Shown: positions 1 through 8,350 of the stretch, in pieces
How the letters are laid out: every line of letters starts with the position of its first letter
How positions within the stretch are numbered: position 1 is the first letter of the stretch
DNA from: Bacillota bacterium
GTDB lineage: Bacteria > Bacillota_A > Clostridia > Lachnospirales > Lachnospiraceae
Assembly: GCA_023407175.1 (NCBI GenBank)
Contig: JAEYMU010000055.1
Coordinates: forward strand, 1-64,000
DNA length: 64,000 nucleotides
Direction: 5' to 3'
Notes under the pieces: generated by a model
What the model was told of the DNA's origin: nothing
Seen by the model: only the letters and a program-made list of their open reading frames with translations
Database searches by the model: none
Position numbers and translations under genes: made by a program

Positions 1-3000
1 CACCGACACCATCCTGGTGGAAAAGGATGTTGACGCCAACCTCACCCTGAGCGGCGTGAACATCGACGTGAGCGGTACCTTCGGGCTGTGTGCCTTTGCC
101 ATTGCGGAGAACTCAAAAGGCAATGTAAACATCACACTCGCGGGGAACAACGTCTTAAAAAGCGGGATAAAATGCGCGGGGCTTCAGAAGAACGTCACCG
201 GAGACAATTTTCTGAATGCAGACATAGGCCTCCTTACCATCGATGTTGGCGATGGCGTTGCGGGCAGCCTGACAGCTGTCGGCGGAGGCGGAGGCGCGGG
301 CATCGGCGGAGGTTTATCTCGTAACAGCTGCAATATCACCATCAGCGGCGGTACGGTCACGGCTACCGGCGGCGATCGCGCACATAGCCCCGGCGACTAC
401 TTCTACAGAGGCGGCGCGGGTATCGGCGGCGGCGGCAGCAGCGGTACTTATAGCAATACCGCTGCAGGTGGAGCCCGTAATATTACCATCAGCGGCGGTA
501 CGGTTACAGCTACCGGCAACGAAGGTGGCGCGGGCATCGGCGGCGGAGGTAACTATATTGATACGTTTAATGTTCCCGGCGGCCCCGGCCAGTATATCAC
601 GATCAGCAGCGGTACGGTTATTGCTACCGGCGGCACGGGTATCGGCGGCGGCGGCTCTTATCATGGCAGCGGCGGCCTTGGCAGCTATATTACCATCAGC
701 AGCGGCACGGTTATTGCTACCGGCGATTGGGGCGCGGGCATCGGCGGCGGCGACGGCTATGGATATAGCCTCAACAGCCGTGGCGGCGATAGCAACTATA
801 TCACCATCAGCGGCGGTACGGTCACGGCTACCAGCAATTATGGCGCAGGCATCGGCGGCGGTCATTATGGCGGCGACGGCAAAAATATCACCATCAGCGG
901 CGGTATGGTTACAGCTACCAGCAGCGAGGGTGGCGCGGGCATCGGCGCAGGTGGGGGTTATGTCGATCATTTTAATCGTTACGGCGACGGCAGCAATATC
1001 ACCATCAGCGGCGGTACGGTCACGGCTGCCAGCAACGGCGCGGGCATCGGCGGAGGGGCGGGTGGCACGTGCGGCAATGTCACCATCAGCGGCGGCAGCG
1101 TCAAGACAAACCTGATCGGCGGAAAGGTCGGCGGTGTATATACCGATGCGACGGTTAAGGCGGCGGACGGGGTGCCTGTTTACCGCACCACGGTCACACT
1201 CCAGGGCGGCGATACTGTCAAGGCGGCGGTCAGCTCGCTGGGTGTAAGCCTAGACGGCGAAGCCCGTGACTACGGCGTAAAGGATATGTTCACCGACGCA
1301 AACGGCAGGCTGTACCTATACCTGCCCGGCAGCGCCATCACTACGGCGGCGCAGACCACGGACGCAGGGACGCCTCCCGTTCTCGCGAACTATACCGGCT
1401 CTATTGAAACCACGAATGACAATCAGGCGGCAGGCACGTTGGGCCTGGATACAACGGTCACCTTCGATTCCCAGGGGGGAAGTCCGGCAGTGAGTGTTAG
1501 CAATGTACCCTTCGGCTACCCTGTCAGTGAACCGGAAGCACCGGTACGGCCAGGCTATACCTTCGGAGGCTGGTATAAGGAAGCCTCCTGCACTAATGTA
1601 TGGAATTTCGGTACGGGTACGGTAACCGGCGATACCACCCTCTATGCAAAATGGACGGCTGTTTCCTATACGCTCACCTGTCATCTTGACGGCGGGGCGG
1701 TCAGTCCCGCTAATCCGGCGAGCTATACCATGGAAAGCGACGCTATTACCCTGAACAATCCCACAAGGTTAGGCTATACCTTCACCGGCTGGTCGGGCAC
1801 AGACATCACGGGAACCTCAATGAGCGTTGTCATCCTCAAAGGCTCCACAGGCAACCGGTCCTATACCGCGCACTGGACAGCAGTGTCCACGGCCGGAACG
1901 GTTACCATAATCTCAGGCGGCAACGGCACAGCAACAGGCGGAGGCACCTACAATCAAGGCCAAAGCGTGACCCTTGGCGCAGTCCCGGCAGCAGGCTACA
2001 ATTTTGACGGTTGGTATGAGGATACAGTAAAAGTTTCCTCTCTGCCCAATTACAGTTTTACAGTAACAACAGATATTACTCTGACCGCGAAGTTTACAGT
2101 CATGCAAAAGGATAGCCTGGAAGTCACCACCGTAGGGAACGGCACCGTGACGCTGAACGGCGGCAGCACGGCACTTCCGGCCTATTATCTCGCCCAGCAC
2201 ACAAGGGGCGACGTCATTACTCTGACAGCCACGGCGGGCAGCGGCAATGCCTTCGCTTACTGGCAGGACAGTCTTTCAGGAAGCATCCTCTCCACCAGTC
2301 CGGCCTATGAATTTGTCATGGGCGCGGGCGTATCACTGAAAGCGGTGTTTAGCAGGGTTCCGGACGCCAATACCTCAGAGTTTACAGTCATCTTCAAGGA
2401 TAAAAGCGGTAAAATCCTGCAATCCACCAATGTTGCAAAGAACGGGGCGGCAATCCCTCCGGCATCCCCCTCTCTGGTGGGCTACAGCTTTGCGGACTGG
2501 GATAAGACATTTAACGATGTAACCTCGGATATGACTGTCAACGCCCTGTATGAAAGACTGCCAACTACATATATGGTAACGGTTGTGGGCGGCACCTTGT
2601 CTGCAGGAGAAACCAGCGGCAGCTACAGGTATGACATGCCTGTAACGGTAGTAGCCGGTACAGCGGCCTCAGGACAAAAATTCAGCCATTGGGAGCAGGA
2701 CGGCGTGAAGATCAGTACCGACAGCACCTACAGCTTCTTTACCCCCATGAGGGCCACTACCCTTACCGCTGTGTTTGTATCAGCGGATACGGTCCTTGTG
2801 GAAGCACCGTTTATCACCCTGTCTGCGACAGTACAGGTGGATACGGTGGGCAAAAACATGCTCTTTACCGCCAACCGCACCGTACCTGCCGGATATACCC
2901 TGATCGAAAGCGGCGTCCTGCTGCTGAAGGCCAATACGCCACTATCCGGCGAGCTGACAGTGGACACGGCAGGCGTCATCCGCGGGAAGATCAAGAATGA

Positions 3001-3145
3001 TTCCACAGACCAGTTCCACATTCGGAAAAACAATATTACGGGCGGAGATACATGGTACGCAAGGGCATATCTGATTTACAGGGATGCGGACGGAAACATC
3101 ATCACGGTTTACAGTGCAAACACGGAAAGCCGTACAATGAATTAA
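1..3145 (+). CDS. Surface protein with Gly-rich beta-helix repeats and InlB-type repeats (5' end outside window)
   Basis: The frame is open to the left edge, so the N-terminus and any signal peptide are missing; about 1,047 residues are visible. The first part has about eight imperfect units of the form NITISGGTVTATG followed by GAGIGGG (bases about 330-1110), which suggests a right-handed beta-helix. From roughly residue 475 there are InlB/Listeria-Bacteroides repeats (GYTFGGWYKE, DTTLYAKWTA) and then divergent Bacterial-repeat modules (GYNFDGWYED, KFSHWEQDG). Such modules are typical of secreted or cell-wall proteins that bind surfaces or glycans. No LPXTG signal is seen at the C-terminus. 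The stop lies 17 bases before the start of the small peptide gene, so the two are probably co-transcribed. Function is inferred from repeats only. Confidence 0.85.
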   Translation, partial: TDTILVEKDVDANLTLSGVNIDVSGTFGLCAFAIAENSKGNVNITLAGNNVLKSGIKCAGLQKNVTGDNFLNADIGLLTIDVGDGVAGSLTAVGGGGGAGIGGGLSRNSCNITISGGTVTATGGDRAHSPGDYFYRGGAGIGGGGSSGTYSNTAAGGARNITISGGTVTATGNEGGAGIGGGGNYIDTFNVPGGPGQYITISSGTVIATGGTGIGGGGSYHGSGGLGSYITISSGTVIATGDWGAGIGGGDGYGYSLNSRGGDSNYITISGGTVTATSNYGAGIGGGHYGGDGKNITISGGMVTATSSEGGAGIGAGGGYVDHFNRYGDGSNITISGGTVTAASNGAGIGGGAGGTCGNVTISGGSVKTNLIGGKVGGVYTDATVKAADGVPVYRTTVTLQGGDTVKAAVSSLGVSLDGEARDYGVKDMFTDANGRLYLYLPGSAITTAAQTTDAGTPPVLANYTGSIETTNDNQAAGTLGLDTTVTFDSQGGSPAVSVSNVPFGYPVSEPEAPVRPGYTFGGWYKEASCTNVWNFGTGTVTGDTTLYAKWTAVSYTLTCHLDGGAVSPANPASYTMESDAITLNNPTRLGYTFTGWSGTDITGTSMSVVILKGSTGNRSYTAHWTAVSTAGTVTIISGGNGTATGGGTYNQGQSVTLGAVPAAGYNFDGWYEDTVKVSSLPNYSFTVTTDITLTAKFTVMQKDSLEVTTVGNGTVTLNGGSTALPAYYLAQHTRGDVITLTATAGSGNAFAYWQDSLSGSILSTSPAYEFVMGAGVSLKAVFSRVPDANTSEFTVIFKDKSGKILQSTNVAKNGAAIPPASPSLVGYSFADWDKTFNDVTSDMTVNALYERLPTTYMVTVVGGTLSAGETSGSYRYDMPVTVVAGTAASGQKFSHWEQDGVKISTDSTYSFFTPMRATTLTAVFVSADTVLVEAPFITLSATVQVDTVGKNMLFTANRTVPAGYTLIESGVLLLKANTPLSGELTVDTAGVIRGKIKNDSTDQFHIRKNNITGGDTWYARAYLIYRDADGNIITVYSANTESRTMN

Positions 3146-3162
3146 GTCAGGAGGTGTGAAGG

Positions 3163-3258
3163 ATGAAGAAAGCCTATGAAAAACCCGAAATTGAGATCAT
3201 CGTATTTGAGCCGGAGGACTTTTGCAACGTCAGCAGCCCGGATATCGGGGATTACTAA
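3163..3258 (+). CDS. 31-residue leader-like peptide, putative modified-peptide (RiPP) precursor
   Basis: ATG 3163 has a strong AGGAGG at 3149-3154 and the frame stops at TAA 3256-3258. The peptide starts MKKAYEKPEIEII, is acidic in the middle (FEPEDF) and ends CNVSSPDIGDY. The YxxPxI pattern near the start resembles the YxxP leader motif bound by PqqD-like recognition domains in lasso-peptide precursors. The short tail with one Cys and two adjacent Ser could be the modified part. The stop almost touches the TTG start of the kinase gene, which points to translational coupling. It is too short for homology to decide; the call rests on the RBS, the leader-like pattern and the neighbours (kinase, PqqD-like protein, peptidase, exporter, nucleotidyltransferase). 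Confidence 0.7.
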   Translation: MKKAYEKPEIEIIVFEPEDFCNVSSPDIGDY

Positions 3259-3259
3259 G

Positions 3260-3985
3260 TTGAACCGATATAAAATAGCAGATTTGACCGTTGCCATGGA
3301 ATGCTTTGGGGAAACCGTGCTTAAACAGGGAAAGCCCTATCAAACAGATGCCGGAAGCAATGCAGATATAAGAATAAGTATCGGCAAGGAAAGGCTGAGT
3401 GCCGTAAAGGAAAAGCATCCTCAGATGACCCTGGACGGATGGGAATATATCCTGACGGGCTTTGACTTTTCCCGTGAGCTTATAAGCTTTGATGGCTTTT
3501 GCCTTCACGCTTCTGCAGTGGGGCTGGATGGAAAGGCAGTGCTGTTTTCCGGACCCTGCGGCACGGGTAAATCCACCCATGCCAGGCTGTGGCGGGAGGT
3601 TTTCGGCAGGGATAAGGAAGTGATCGTAATCAATGACGACAAGCCCGCCCTGCGCTTGATAAGAGATGAGGTCTATGTCTATGGAACACCCTGGAGCGGA
3701 AAAAGCCATCTCCACACAAATATCAAAATGCCTTTGCAGGCCATTGTCTTTCTCAAACAGGCGGAGAAAAACGAAATCAGGCGTCTGACCAATAAGGAAG
3801 CGGTGCAAATGCTGGTCTACCAGAGCCTGCGTCCCGACAGGGACACTGAGAAGATGGAAAAGCTCTTGTCCCTTCTGGACCGGCTGCTGGTAAGGACGCC
3901 GGTATACCAGTTGGATTGCACCGTCAGCCATGAGGCTGTAAGGCTGGTCTATAACGAAATCAACAAGGTGGAAAAGAGGGATTGA
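3260..3985 (+). CDS. HprK-related serine kinase, putative peptide kinase
   Basis: The start is taken as TTG 3260, one base after the peptide stop, with GGGG at 3247-3250; this gives 241 residues beginning MNRYKIADLTV. The family is the C-terminal domain of HPr kinase. A P-loop (GPCGTGKST, residues 98-106) follows FCLHASAV, and NDDKPALRL and YGTPWSGK match the conserved second half of the family. Full-length HPr kinases are about 310 residues with an extra N-terminal domain, which is absent here. Short relatives sit in lasso-peptide clusters of paeninodin type, where they phosphorylate a Ser of the precursor. Here the likely substrate is the adjacent 31-residue peptide; this is inference from position. 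Confidence 0.8.
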   Translation: MNRYKIADLTVAMECFGETVLKQGKPYQTDAGSNADIRISIGKERLSAVKEKHPQMTLDGWEYILTGFDFSRELISFDGFCLHASAVGLDGKAVLFSGPCGTGKSTHARLWREVFGRDKEVIVINDDKPALRLIRDEVYVYGTPWSGKSHLHTNIKMPLQAIVFLKQAEKNEIRRLTNKEAVQMLVYQSLRPDRDTEKMEKLLSLLDRLLVRTPVYQLDCTVSHEAVRLVYNEINKVEKRD

Positions 3986-3988
3986 ACG

Positions 3989-4252
3989 ATGAAAATGAAA
4001 GCCGGTTACATAGTAAGAGAGGTTGCCGGGACCCATGTGGTGGTCCCCACCGGGGCGGCAGCGGTGGATTTCAGCGGAATGATCAACTTAAACGGCACAG
4101 GGGCGCTCCTGTGGAATCAGCTGGCAGAGGGGAAAACCGAACAGGAGCTGCTTACGGTCCTGCTTGAGGAATACGAAATTGACGAGGCAAGCGCAAAAGC
4201 CGACATTTCCGAGTTCCTTAAAAAATTAAAAGCGGCGGATCTCCTTGAATAA
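3989..4252 (+). CDS. PqqD-like peptide recognition protein
   Basis: 87 residues starting at ATG 3989, with GAGGG at 3976-3980 and three bases after the kinase stop. The fold is the PqqD/RiPP-recognition-element type: an N-terminal beta part (YIVREVAGTHVVVPTG), the hallmark LNGTGALLWNQL segment, then helices with EQELLTVLLEEYEID and a C-terminal FLKKLKAADLLE. Proteins of this family hold the leader of a precursor peptide and present it to modifying enzymes. The length is normal for a stand-alone PqqD. Its place between the kinase and a peptidase supports a scaffold role for the 31-residue peptide. The family call is firm; the partner is inferred. Confidence 0.85.
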   Translation: MKMKAGYIVREVAGTHVVVPTGAAAVDFSGMINLNGTGALLWNQLAEGKTEQELLTVLLEEYEIDEASAKADISEFLKKLKAADLLE

Positions 4253-4742
4253 AAAGGTATCCCTGTCGGAGCTGTCCTCTTTCCTCTTGGAAATTCTGCA
4301 AGACGGCGGAGAAGTCATCCTGACAGTAACCGGGTGCAGTATGGCCCCCATGCTGCGCCACCGCAGGGATAAGGTTTGCCTTGCTAAATCCCCCGAAGAA
4401 CCTTTGCAAAAATATGACCTTCCTCTCTTTATCCGAAGTGACGGCAGATACATCCTGCACCGGATTGTGGAGGTGGCACCGTCGGGCTATACCGTCATGG
4501 GGGATAACCAGTGCGTCAGGGAATATCCTGTGCTGCCCTCCCAGGTCATTGGCGTGGTCAGGGGCTTCTGGCGGGACGGCAGATACATTGCCTGCAATAA
4601 TCCCTTGTATCTGCTCTATTGCAGGCTTTGGTGTTTTTTGCATCCTGTTCGCCTGGCCTGTCTGAAAGGCAGGCATTTCATGAAAAGATGTGCCGCAAAG
4701 CTTTTTACCGGAAGCAGGGGAGATAAAAATAATGAAGGATAG
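4245..4742 (+). CDS. S24/S26-family signal-peptidase-like protease (Ser/His type)
   Basis: 165 residues from TTG 4245, which overlaps the last codons of the PqqD-like gene. The motif TGCSMAPML places the nucleophile at Ser32. YILHRIVEV gives a His at position 72 where bacterial type I signal peptidases have Lys; Ser/His is the pattern of the SipW/eukaryote-like S26B branch. TVMGDNQ near residue 84 is the conserved GD box. The N-terminal membrane anchor is missing and only a weak hydrophobic stretch (about 119-140) occurs near the C-terminus. Such short S24/S26 proteins recur in peptide-modification clusters, so it may cut the leader from the peptide before export. It overlaps the next gene by 11 bases. 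Confidence 0.75.
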   Translation: MNKKVSLSELSSFLLEILQDGGEVILTVTGCSMAPMLRHRRDKVCLAKSPEEPLQKYDLPLFIRSDGRYILHRIVEVAPSGYTVMGDNQCVREYPVLPSQVIGVVRGFWRDGRYIACNNPLYLLYCRLWCFLHPVRLACLKGRHFMKRCAAKLFTGSRGDKNNEG

Positions 4743-6429
4743 AAAGACTTTTTCATGGATATATAAAAATTCAAAAACACAGCTTTTCCCTCTGCTGGCT
4801 TTCCTGCTGGCAAATATACTGTTTGCAGGGTGCGGCATCCTGTTTGCCCTGGCCTGCCGGGGTGTCATTGATGCCGGCGCCGGGGGAGAAAAGAATATCC
4901 TGGTCACACAGAGCGCAGGCTTGTTTGCGGTGATCGTACTGCAGCTCGTCCTGCGCGTCCTCTGCCGGGGCCTGGAGGTACGGATACAGGGCAGGCTGGA
5001 AACGGGATATAAGCAAAAGCTCATGGGGCAGCTTTTCATCAAGGATTATGCCCATACGTCCCGATACCACACCGGTGAACTGATAAACAGGCTCACCAGT
5101 GATATTACGGTCGTTACAGAAGGAACCGCAGCCATTCTGCCCGAGCTTGCGGGTCTGCTTACAAAGCTCTCGGGAGCGCTGGCCGTGCTGTGTATATTCG
5201 ACCCGGCCTTTGCCCTTGTATTTGCCATGGGAGGTCTGCTCCTGTTTTTCAGTACAAAGTATTTCAGAGGAAAACTGAAGCATCTGCATAAAACCATGCA
5301 GGAAAAGGACGGCGCGGCCCGTTCCCTCCTGCAGGAGCTGTTGGAGAGCCTGATTGTTATAAAAATATTCGATGCCCAATATGAAATGGGAGAAAAAACG
5401 CGGGGAGTTTTGCAGGAGCACTACAAGGCGAAGCTTAGAAAAAATACCGTCAGCATTCTGGCCAATTCCGGCTTTAACTTTATTTTTTCCACCGGCTATT
5501 TATTTGCCCTGGTATGGAGCGCTTACCGGCTTGTTGCGGGGACGATGAGCTTTGGAACACTCACCGCCATTCTGCAGCTGGCGGGACAGGTCCAGTCGCC
5601 CTTTGCCGGGCTGTCGGGCCTGCTTCCCAGGACATACGGCGTCCTTGCCTCCGCCGAAAGGCTCATGGAGCTTGAAAGCCTGCCCGGTGAAGTTGACATT
5701 AACAAAAAAGAAATGAATGTGTCCGAGGTTTACGGACATTTACAGTATATACAGTTTGAAAAGGTTTCTTTTGAGTACGACAGGGAGCTGGTGTTTCAAA
5801 ATGCCGGTTTGACCATTGACAAAGGGGATTTTGTTATTGTTTCCGGACTGTCCGGGATCGGTAAGAGCACCCTGTTCAAGCTGCTGCTGGGCGTATTGGC
5901 CCCAGCCGCCGGGTCTATCTGCTTTGTGCTGGATACCAGCGAAAGGATACCGGCCGACAAGCATACGCGGAAGCTGTTTGCCTATGTACCGCAGGGAAAT
6001 CTGCTGCTGTCGGGAAGCATCCGGGACAGTATTGCCTTCGCCCGGGCAAAAGCAACCGATGCGGAAATCATGGCTGCCGCAGAGGCAAGCTGTGCCGCAG
6101 AATTTATACGCGCCCTGCCGGACGGCCTTAATACCGTCATCGGCGAAAAGGGGCTGGGCTTATCCGAGGGACAGATACAGCGTCTTGCCATTGCCAGGGC
6201 AGTTTTATACGGAGCGCCCATCCTGCTTTTGGATGAGGCCACCTCCGCCCTTGACGAGGCCACCGAAGAAAGACTGCTTGAGAATATCAAAGGAATGGCG
6301 GATAAGACCTGCATTCTCATCACTCACAAAAAAGCGGCGCTGTCCCTATGCAACAAAGAAATCCGCATACAGAACGGAATGCTTCAAACCATCGAAAGGG
6401 GGCTTCAAATTGCAATCCATACTGCCTGA
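4732..6429 (+). CDS. ABC exporter with fused membrane and ATPase domains
   Basis: ATG 4732 is chosen because AGGGGAG lies just upstream; an in-frame GTG further upstream lacks a good RBS. The 565-residue protein has a six-helix type I exporter domain (about residues 15-290) and an ATPase domain with Walker A GLSGIGKST (372-380), signature LSEGQ (about 477; the usual form is LSGGQ), Walker B ILLLDEATSALD and an H-loop THKK. This is a half-transporter that would work as a dimer. It lacks the N-terminal C39 peptidase of many peptide exporters, which fits with the separate S26-type peptidase upstream. The probable cargo is the modified peptide; this is inferred from the operon. Confidence 0.85.
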   Translation: MKDRKTFSWIYKNSKTQLFPLLAFLLANILFAGCGILFALACRGVIDAGAGGEKNILVTQSAGLFAVIVLQLVLRVLCRGLEVRIQGRLETGYKQKLMGQLFIKDYAHTSRYHTGELINRLTSDITVVTEGTAAILPELAGLLTKLSGALAVLCIFDPAFALVFAMGGLLLFFSTKYFRGKLKHLHKTMQEKDGAARSLLQELLESLIVIKIFDAQYEMGEKTRGVLQEHYKAKLRKNTVSILANSGFNFIFSTGYLFALVWSAYRLVAGTMSFGTLTAILQLAGQVQSPFAGLSGLLPRTYGVLASAERLMELESLPGEVDINKKEMNVSEVYGHLQYIQFEKVSFEYDRELVFQNAGLTIDKGDFVIVSGLSGIGKSTLFKLLLGVLAPAAGSICFVLDTSERIPADKHTRKLFAYVPQGNLLLSGSIRDSIAFARAKATDAEIMAAAEASCAAEFIRALPDGLNTVIGEKGLGLSEGQIQRLAIARAVLYGAPILLLDEATSALDEATEERLLENIKGMADKTCILITHKKAALSLCNKEIRIQNGMLQTIERGLQIAIHTA

Positions 6430-7603
6430 AAGAAACTATTTAATCCGGCTGCTGTCCTCTGTTATGGAGGACGCACAGCCGCCGGTCCCGCCGGAAGAAA
6501 TGGACCCGGAAAAGCTGTACAGGCTTTCGGCACGGCACAGCGTATCCAACATGGCATGGTATGGCTTAAAAAAGCTGGAACACGGCCACCAGCTGTCCCA
6601 GGAAGTAATGGAAAAATTCCGGAACGACTATAACAAGGCCGCCGGCAAGGAAGCCATGCAGCATATCATGTTGGAAAAGGTTCTGGCAGCCTTTGAGGAA
6701 AACCATATCGCCTGTATGCCGCTGAAAGGGTGTCTGCTCAAGTATCTATACCCTCATCCCAATATGCGGCTGATGGCCGATATCGACATTCTGTTTCAAA
6801 CAGAGCAGACGGAGCAGGTGAAGTCTCTGATGACGGATTTGGGCTTCACCGTGGATCATGTGGACGGAAACCATGACTGCTATGGCTTGCTTCCCTATAT
6901 GAAAATAGAAATGCACCATAGGCTGGTCCCGGAAGACAGTCCCTACAGCGATTATCTGGATAAAACCTGGAACAGGACCAGGCTGAAAGAAAACTGCCAA
7001 TACACCTATGAGTTATCCCATGAGGACTTTTTCATCTATCTGCTGATTCACCTTACCAAGCATTATATGGGCGGCGGAACCGGCATCCGTTCCTTCATGG
7101 ACCTATGGGTGTACCATCGCCACTATCAGTCTGAAATGGATTGGAACTATACGGAAGCCGAATTAACGAAAATCAAGCTCCGGGATTTCGTGGAAAATAT
7201 CCTCGGACTTTGCGAAGTATGGTTTGGGAACGCCCGGAGTAATGCGCTATGTGAAGAAATAGCGGAGTATGTATTGGATAGCGGTGTCTACGGGACAAAA
7301 AAACACGCAGTCGTGTCCTCTATGGGCATCAAGTCAGACAAAAAGCATTCTGTCAGGATGGCAAAATGGCGGTACAGCTTGAAGCTGTTCTTTCCACCCC
7401 TTGACATCATGAAAATCCAATACCCGTTCCTTGAAGCAGTGCTGTTCCTATTGCCGGCCTGCTGGGTGCTGCGGGGCATCCGGTGCATCGTATTCAAGCG
7501 CCAGCATACGCTGCAAATGATCAATCATGTCCACTGCGTGTCGGAGGAGGACATAAGAAAAATAGGAAGCCTGCATGAGAGGACCGGGCTTTTGAAGCAA
7601 TGA
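6410..7603 (+). CDS. Nucleotidyltransferase-fold family protein of the peptide cluster
   Basis: TTG 6410 is chosen because GAAAGGGGG lies at 6394-6401; it overlaps the exporter gene by 20 bases. The open frame runs much further upstream but that part only mirrors the exporter gene. The 397-residue protein has the PF14907-type nucleotidyltransferase core: PLKGCLLKYLY, then RLMADIDILF with the paired Asp125 and Asp127 that would bind metal. Relatives occur in lasso-peptide clusters beside HprK-like kinases, where a nucleotidyl group or sugar phosphate may be added to the peptide. The C-terminus has a hydrophobic stretch near LFLLPACWVL. It is the last gene of the operon. Confidence 0.75.
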   Translation: MQSILPERNYLIRLLSSVMEDAQPPVPPEEMDPEKLYRLSARHSVSNMAWYGLKKLEHGHQLSQEVMEKFRNDYNKAAGKEAMQHIMLEKVLAAFEENHIACMPLKGCLLKYLYPHPNMRLMADIDILFQTEQTEQVKSLMTDLGFTVDHVDGNHDCYGLLPYMKIEMHHRLVPEDSPYSDYLDKTWNRTRLKENCQYTYELSHEDFFIYLLIHLTKHYMGGGTGIRSFMDLWVYHRHYQSEMDWNYTEAELTKIKLRDFVENILGLCEVWFGNARSNALCEEIAEYVLDSGVYGTKKHAVVSSMGIKSDKKHSVRMAKWRYSLKLFFPPLDIMKIQYPFLEAVLFLLPACWVLRGIRCIVFKRQHTLQMINHVHCVSEEDIRKIGSLHERTGLLKQ

Positions 7604-7672
7604 GAAGGCGGGCCTATAGAAGTCAAGCTTTATGATATCTTCGGACTGGATACGGGATTACAGCCTCATAGG

Positions 7673-8305
7673 CTATATCAACCGTTGCAATTCCTCTATT
7701 GAATTTATTTTAATATCTGCTTTCCCATAACGTTTGGCATCTCCGATTGCTATCGCAACCATATCGGCTGCTTTCGCCGCATCGATTCCGGAACATGCAT
7801 CCTCAACCACAGCACATTCCGAGGGCCGGACATTAAGAAGATATGCGGCCTTCAAAAACACCTCCGGATTTGGCTTCGAATTATTTATGATCGTTCCGTC
7901 CGACACAGCATCAAAATAATTAAGCAGCTCCACCTTCTCCAATATATATCTTGCATTTTTGCTGGAGGAACCAATTGCTAATTTATAATTATTTTTTTTC
8001 AGGATTTCAAGAGTTTCTCTCACCGGCTTCTCAACATCTGCCGCTGTCATACCAAGTAAATACTCTTTATAATACTCATTCTTTTCCCTGGCCAGCTCTT
8101 CCTTATCCTCAAGGCTTATTGCAGGCCCTTGATAAGTTTCCAGAACAATTTCCAGGGATTCCATCCGGGATACTCCGCGCAGTCTGCTATTCATCTGCTC
8201 ATTAAAGCAAATTCCCAGCTTATCGGATATTTTCTTCCATGCCAGATAATGATAGCAGTCCGTATGCACAAGAACTCCGTCCAAGTCAAATATAAATGCT
8301 TTCAT
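7673..8305 (-). CDS. pgmB: Beta-phosphoglucomutase, HAD family
   Basis: 210 residues starting MKAFIFDLDGVLVHTD: the DLDG motif supplies the nucleophile Asp and acid/base Asp of HAD phosphomutases, followed by the helical cap (GVSRMESLEIVLETY). IGSSSKNA and VVEDACSGIDAAKAAD match the conserved Ser and acidic loops of beta-phosphoglucomutase. It converts beta-glucose 1-phosphate to glucose 6-phosphate. It lies 45 bases after the GH65 phosphorylase, whose product is beta-glucose 1-phosphate, so the two form the usual phosphorylase/mutase pair at the end of the operon. Confidence 0.92.
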   Translation of the reverse strand: MKAFIFDLDGVLVHTDCYHYLAWKKISDKLGICFNEQMNSRLRGVSRMESLEIVLETYQGPAISLEDKEELAREKNEYYKEYLLGMTAADVEKPVRETLEILKKNNYKLAIGSSSKNARYILEKVELLNYFDAVSDGTIINNSKPNPEVFLKAAYLLNVRPSECAVVEDACSGIDAAKAADMVAIAIGDAKRYGKADIKINSIEELQRLI

Positions 8306-8350
8306 TTGTTATTCTCCTACACAATGTCTGCTGAGGCTTAAATTGTAATA

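Noticed and set aside
1..1110. Regular short repeats that could suggest a CRISPR array
   Set aside because: The repeats are in frame, imperfect and encode the NITISGG units; there are no conserved palindromic repeats with unique spacers.
314..1115. Long open frames on both strands across the glycine-rich part of the surface protein
   Set aside because: They are Ala/Arg/Asp-rich mirror translations of the repeat DNA, with no RBS and no domain; the surface-protein frame explains the region.
5816..6409. Extension of the nucleotidyltransferase frame far into the exporter gene
   Set aside because: The translation there is an Arg/Pro-rich shadow of the ATPase domain; TTG 6410 has the RBS and the family start.
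3163..7603. Calling the cluster a lasso-peptide cluster
   Set aside because: The lasso cyclase (asparagine-synthetase-like) and the transglutaminase-like peptidase are absent from the window; only tailoring-type genes are present.
7604..7672. Open stretch reading EVKLYDIFGLDTGLQPH after the peptide operon
   Set aside because: Too short and without a start; could be a gene remnant at the boundary of the G+C-rich segment but nothing identifies it.
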